Shown here piece by piece: positions 61,839 through 64,000 of a stretch of 64,000 bases of DNA (within the stretch, counting starts at the first letter, position 1; every line of letters begins with the position of its first letter). The translations under genes and the position numbers were made by a program. Under the pieces are notes generated by a model. The model saw only the letters and a program-made list of their open reading frames with translations, was not told the DNA's origin and made no database searches. Source of the stretch: Megalobrama amblycephala (taxonomy: Eukaryota; Chordata; Actinopteri; Cypriniformes; Xenocyprididae); NCBI RefSeq assembly GCF_018812025.1, contig NC_063045.1, forward strand, positions 13,575,112-13,639,111, read 5' to 3'.

Positions 61839-62045
61839 TGTTTCATTCTGATCTGTTTAATCAAACTATACAGAATGGACGATTAAAGCAGTATCCTTGC
61901 TTACTTTATTTATCACATGTGCATAACAGCATTACAAGTGCCAAAACCTAGTTCTCTGTCTGAACGTCACTCACTTCCGATCGTGCATCACTCAAATCTG
62001 TCCCCTTGGGAACATGACAGGAAAACTAACAATCCACTTGTTACA
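61839..62045 (-). repeat. 5' LTR of the complete Gypsy element
   Basis: It starts TGTAACAAGTGG at 62045 (minus) and ends GAATGAAACA at 61839, followed at once by TGGTGGCAGCGG, the probable primer-binding site. Confidence 0.93.
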
Positions 62046-62474
62046 CAAACCAATAATGGACCACTCAAAAGCAAGAGAAAGACAAGGAGAGGGAGAAAGA
62101 AGACAGTTAAACAATTACACGCAGTTTTACCAAACGGACACTGTGGTGAATCTGTCAAGCTTTCCATTAAGAGATGATTCTGTACAAGCTTTATCAAAAG
62201 GCCTCTCATTTGCTCCGATGCATCAAACGACAGATTTTAAAACCAAAATTGACTTATTCCGTTTTCATCTGAATTTGCAGTTGAGAGCACGAACAACCTA
62301 CATACCGAGTAATATGTCAGGAGAGAATCAAGAGCCCCCAAGAAATCCCAAAATCCCAAAAAGTTTAAACCAAAATCTCTCTTTCTGTCTCCAATTCAGA
62401 ATGCAATCATCAATACCTTTGTTAAAAAGGTTAATCATGATGTAGAATTACTTTTTAAGAAGGATGTCAAACCA

Positions 62475-62735
62475 TTGAAAAAGAATTTAACAAAAAAAGA
62501 GCAAGACGCATTGATCTCCCTATCAAATAACAAGGACTTGGTCATTAAGCCAGCGGATAAAGGCGGAGCTGTAGTAATATGGCGTAGACATTTGTATATA
62601 GAAGAGGCCTATCGAAAACTTAAGAATGAGGACTTTTATCAACCTCTACGGAATGATCCAACAGAAATGATGAAAGAAGAACTGTTATCTTTATTAACTG
62701 ATGCAAGAGTAAAGAGCTGGATTACGGACAATTAA
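62475..62735 (+). pseudogene. Penelope-like RT, N-terminal blocks
   Basis: The frame holds LTKKEQDALISLSNNKDLV and IKPADKGGAVVIW, the conserved segment before the PLE palm, followed by AYRKLKNEDFYQPL. It stops at 62735 and is out of register with the next block. Confidence 0.8.
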
Positions 62736-62940
62736 TTTAAATTTCTCTATGCCAAAAATCCATGTGTTGCATGTTTTTATATGTTGCCAAAAATTCATAC
62801 AAATTTGAATGAACCCCCTGGACGTCCTATTATTTAGAATAATGGGAGTCTCTTGGAACCATCTTCACAATACATTGATCATTTTATTAAGCCTTTGGTA
62901 CCCACCATTCCAGCCTTTATTCATGACATAACAGACACAA

Positions 62941-63431
62941 TTGAAAAAAATCAAGGATATTGAGTCTGTTGATCCTGCTTCTTTGTTGGTAGTCATGGAC
63001 GTGGAGGCTATATACACGAACATCAACCATAATGAAGGTCTTCAAGCCTTAAGATACTATTTAACATCTGAATTGATGGATGAGAGCCCTCCAGCAGAAT
63101 TTATCCTGACACTAACGGAATGGACCTTGAAACATAATGTGTTTGTGTTTGAAGATACCTTCTTCCATCAGCTTAAAGGTACAGCTATGGGAGCATGTTT
63201 TTCTTGGGACAGTGGGAGGAGGAGTCTGTATTCAATGCAACGATTAATCCTTTCTTTAAGAGAATAAAATGGTGGACCAAATATATTGATGACATCTGTA
63301 TGATTTTTGAAGCAAATGAAACCAAACTACAAAGTTTTCATGCATTTTTGAACTCCATAAATACATACATTAAGTCAAGTCTTGAATATAATCAGGATAA
63401 AATATATATTTTTAGACATTATTATTTATAA
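62941..63431 (+). pseudogene. Penelope-like reverse transcriptase core
   Basis: This part carries the polymerase palm: VMDVEAIYTNI holds the first catalytic Asp and KYIDDICMIF the second pair. A frameshift near 63200-63215, after KGTAMGACF, separates them into two frames. Copy A's RT remnant (52345) matches this section closely. Confidence 0.82.
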
Positions 63432-63586
63432 AGAACAAGAGGGACATCTGCATACTTCACTTTTCAGAAATACAGACCATAACACCATCCTTCGTGCAAA
63501 GAGCTTTCATCCCAAACATCTGACAGAAAGCATTCCAAAGATTAAGATGGATATGCGATCAAGACTCAGATTTTAATCATCTGGCT

Positions 63587-63994
63587 ATGGATATGAAATA
63601 TCGTTTTAAACAAAGAGATAATCAAAAAAGAGTGGTCGATCAGGCTTTGAATAAAGTGACACTACTACAACAGGATGACCTACTCAAAAAGAAAAGTAAG
63701 AAGAACAGCTCCACACGACCGTATTTTGTTATGGAATTTAGTACTGTCTCACATGAGATCAAGTGTATAATAAATAAGAACTGGGGAATTATCCAAAGTG
63801 GTTATAGTCATAACCTGAGACGTACCCTTTCAAGGGAACTCGCGCTGAGACCGTCAGGACGCTTTGGGAACAATGTACCAAAACACCATACTTCCAAAAT
63901 GCCTGTCCATGTGAAACTGAGACACTCTAAGACAAGAGCACTGAAGAACCTGGAGCTGCGTCCAGGTCGAGATCATAATATCTCACAAATGTGA
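63587..63994 (+). pseudogene. Penelope-like RT to nuclease connector
   Basis: The frame encodes RFKQRDNQKRVVDQALNKV, then SSTRPYFVMEFSTVSHEIK and NKNWGIIQSGYSHNL. This is the region between RT and GIY-YIG. It runs to the window end; no nuclease motif is reached. Confidence 0.75.
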
Positions 63995-64000
63995 GTGGCG

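Larger units (their letters stand above)
57183..62045 (-). mobile_element. Structurally complete Ty3/Gypsy retrotransposon
   Basis: Two 207-bp LTRs (57183-57389 and 61839-62045) begin and end TG...CA. A perfect 5-bp duplication CAAAC flanks the 4863-bp element (57178-57182, 62046-62050). Minus-strand order is gag, protease, RT, RNase H, integrase, with no envelope. TGGTGGCAGCGG directly after the 5' LTR is the likely primer-binding site, and a purine tract ending GAGAAAGGA precedes the 3' LTR. By eye the LTRs differ at three positions, so insertion is recent. An in-frame stop and two frameshifts inactivate pol. The style resembles K02A2.6-like elements. Confidence 0.93.
62046..64000 (+). mobile_element. 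Penelope-like element copy C, RT region, cut by window edge
   Basis: Downstream of the Gypsy insertion the plus strand gives PLE motifs in order: VVNLSSFPLRDDSVQALSKG, KDLVIKPADKGGAVVIW (62560-62585), a YMLPKIHTN and PGRPII segment with an in-frame stop near 62840, IDHFIKPLVP, then VVMDVEAIYTNINHNEGLQA, KGTAMGACF and WTKYIDDICMIF, and a connector running to the edge. Frameshifts near 62180, 62440, 63210 and 63430 inactivate it. The GIY-YIG nuclease would lie beyond 64000. Confidence 0.85.

Noticed and set aside
61917..62177. 86-codon frame crossing the Gypsy LTR into copy C
   Set aside because: It begins within the LTR and crosses the insertion boundary; only its last part is Penelope-like basic linker.

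Overview
The window looks like nuclear DNA of a ray-finned fish, most likely a cyprinid. The only clear cellular genes are intron-containing calpains. Everything else is a dense, nested collection of fish-type mobile elements: hAT, PIF/Harbinger-like, Kolobok-like, Tc1, L1, V-SINE-like, Ty3/Gypsy and Penelope-like. There are no operons or bacterial signals. Family names come from recognising motifs and end structures by eye; no database search was run.

Calpain locus (about 10.7-50 kb, minus strand). Two tandem, same-orientation paralogues of a classical calpain large subunit are present. Copy 2 (CDS 49528 down to 36452) is complete: 21 exons with consensus splice sites join into a 700-residue frame with catalytic Cys105, His262 and Asn286, a C2-like domain and a penta-EF-hand domain. 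Copy 1 (22877 down to 10915) keeps exons 1-12, including the whole protease core, but its homology to copy 2 stops inside intron 12 (10727 versus 39951). It therefore lacks all nine penta-EF-hand exons. Its exon 12 donor is GC instead of GT, and the frame reads into a stop 17 nt beyond the donor. The DNA between the genes occurs three times (from about 2912, 31201 and 49870), so the locus is a tandem array that probably continues to the left of the window.

Left edge (1-2911): a broken Sushi-like Ty3/Gypsy element on the minus strand, cut by the window edge. From 2.9 to 10.1 kb lie three element insertions with target duplications (ends CACTGTA, a Harbinger-like element full of GCGTACGC, and a hAT), a THAP-domain reading frame at 7741, and a 2.1-kb element with inverted ends.

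Copy 1 intron 1 and upstream DNA (18.8-31.2 kb): exon 1 sits in a short interval between two oppositely oriented copies of one hAT family. The first contains an L1 fragment (12-bp duplication), which itself contains another hAT. The second contains a further hAT and several Harbinger-like pieces. Between the genes, at 34.5-36.1 kb, is a dead Tc1 element. Copy 2 intron 1 holds a Kolobok-like element (TTAA ends) encoding an intact THAP exon.

Right end (51.3-64 kb): three Penelope-like copies with GIY-YIG and reverse transcriptase remnants, a solo LTR with a 5-bp duplication, a 2.9-kb foldback element with arms of about 1.4 kb that carry minisatellites, and a structurally complete Ty3/Gypsy element (57183-62045, 207-bp LTRs, CAAAC duplication) inserted in a Penelope-like copy. 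Order of insertion can be read from the nesting: Penelope-like copies first, then the foldback, solo LTR and Gypsy.
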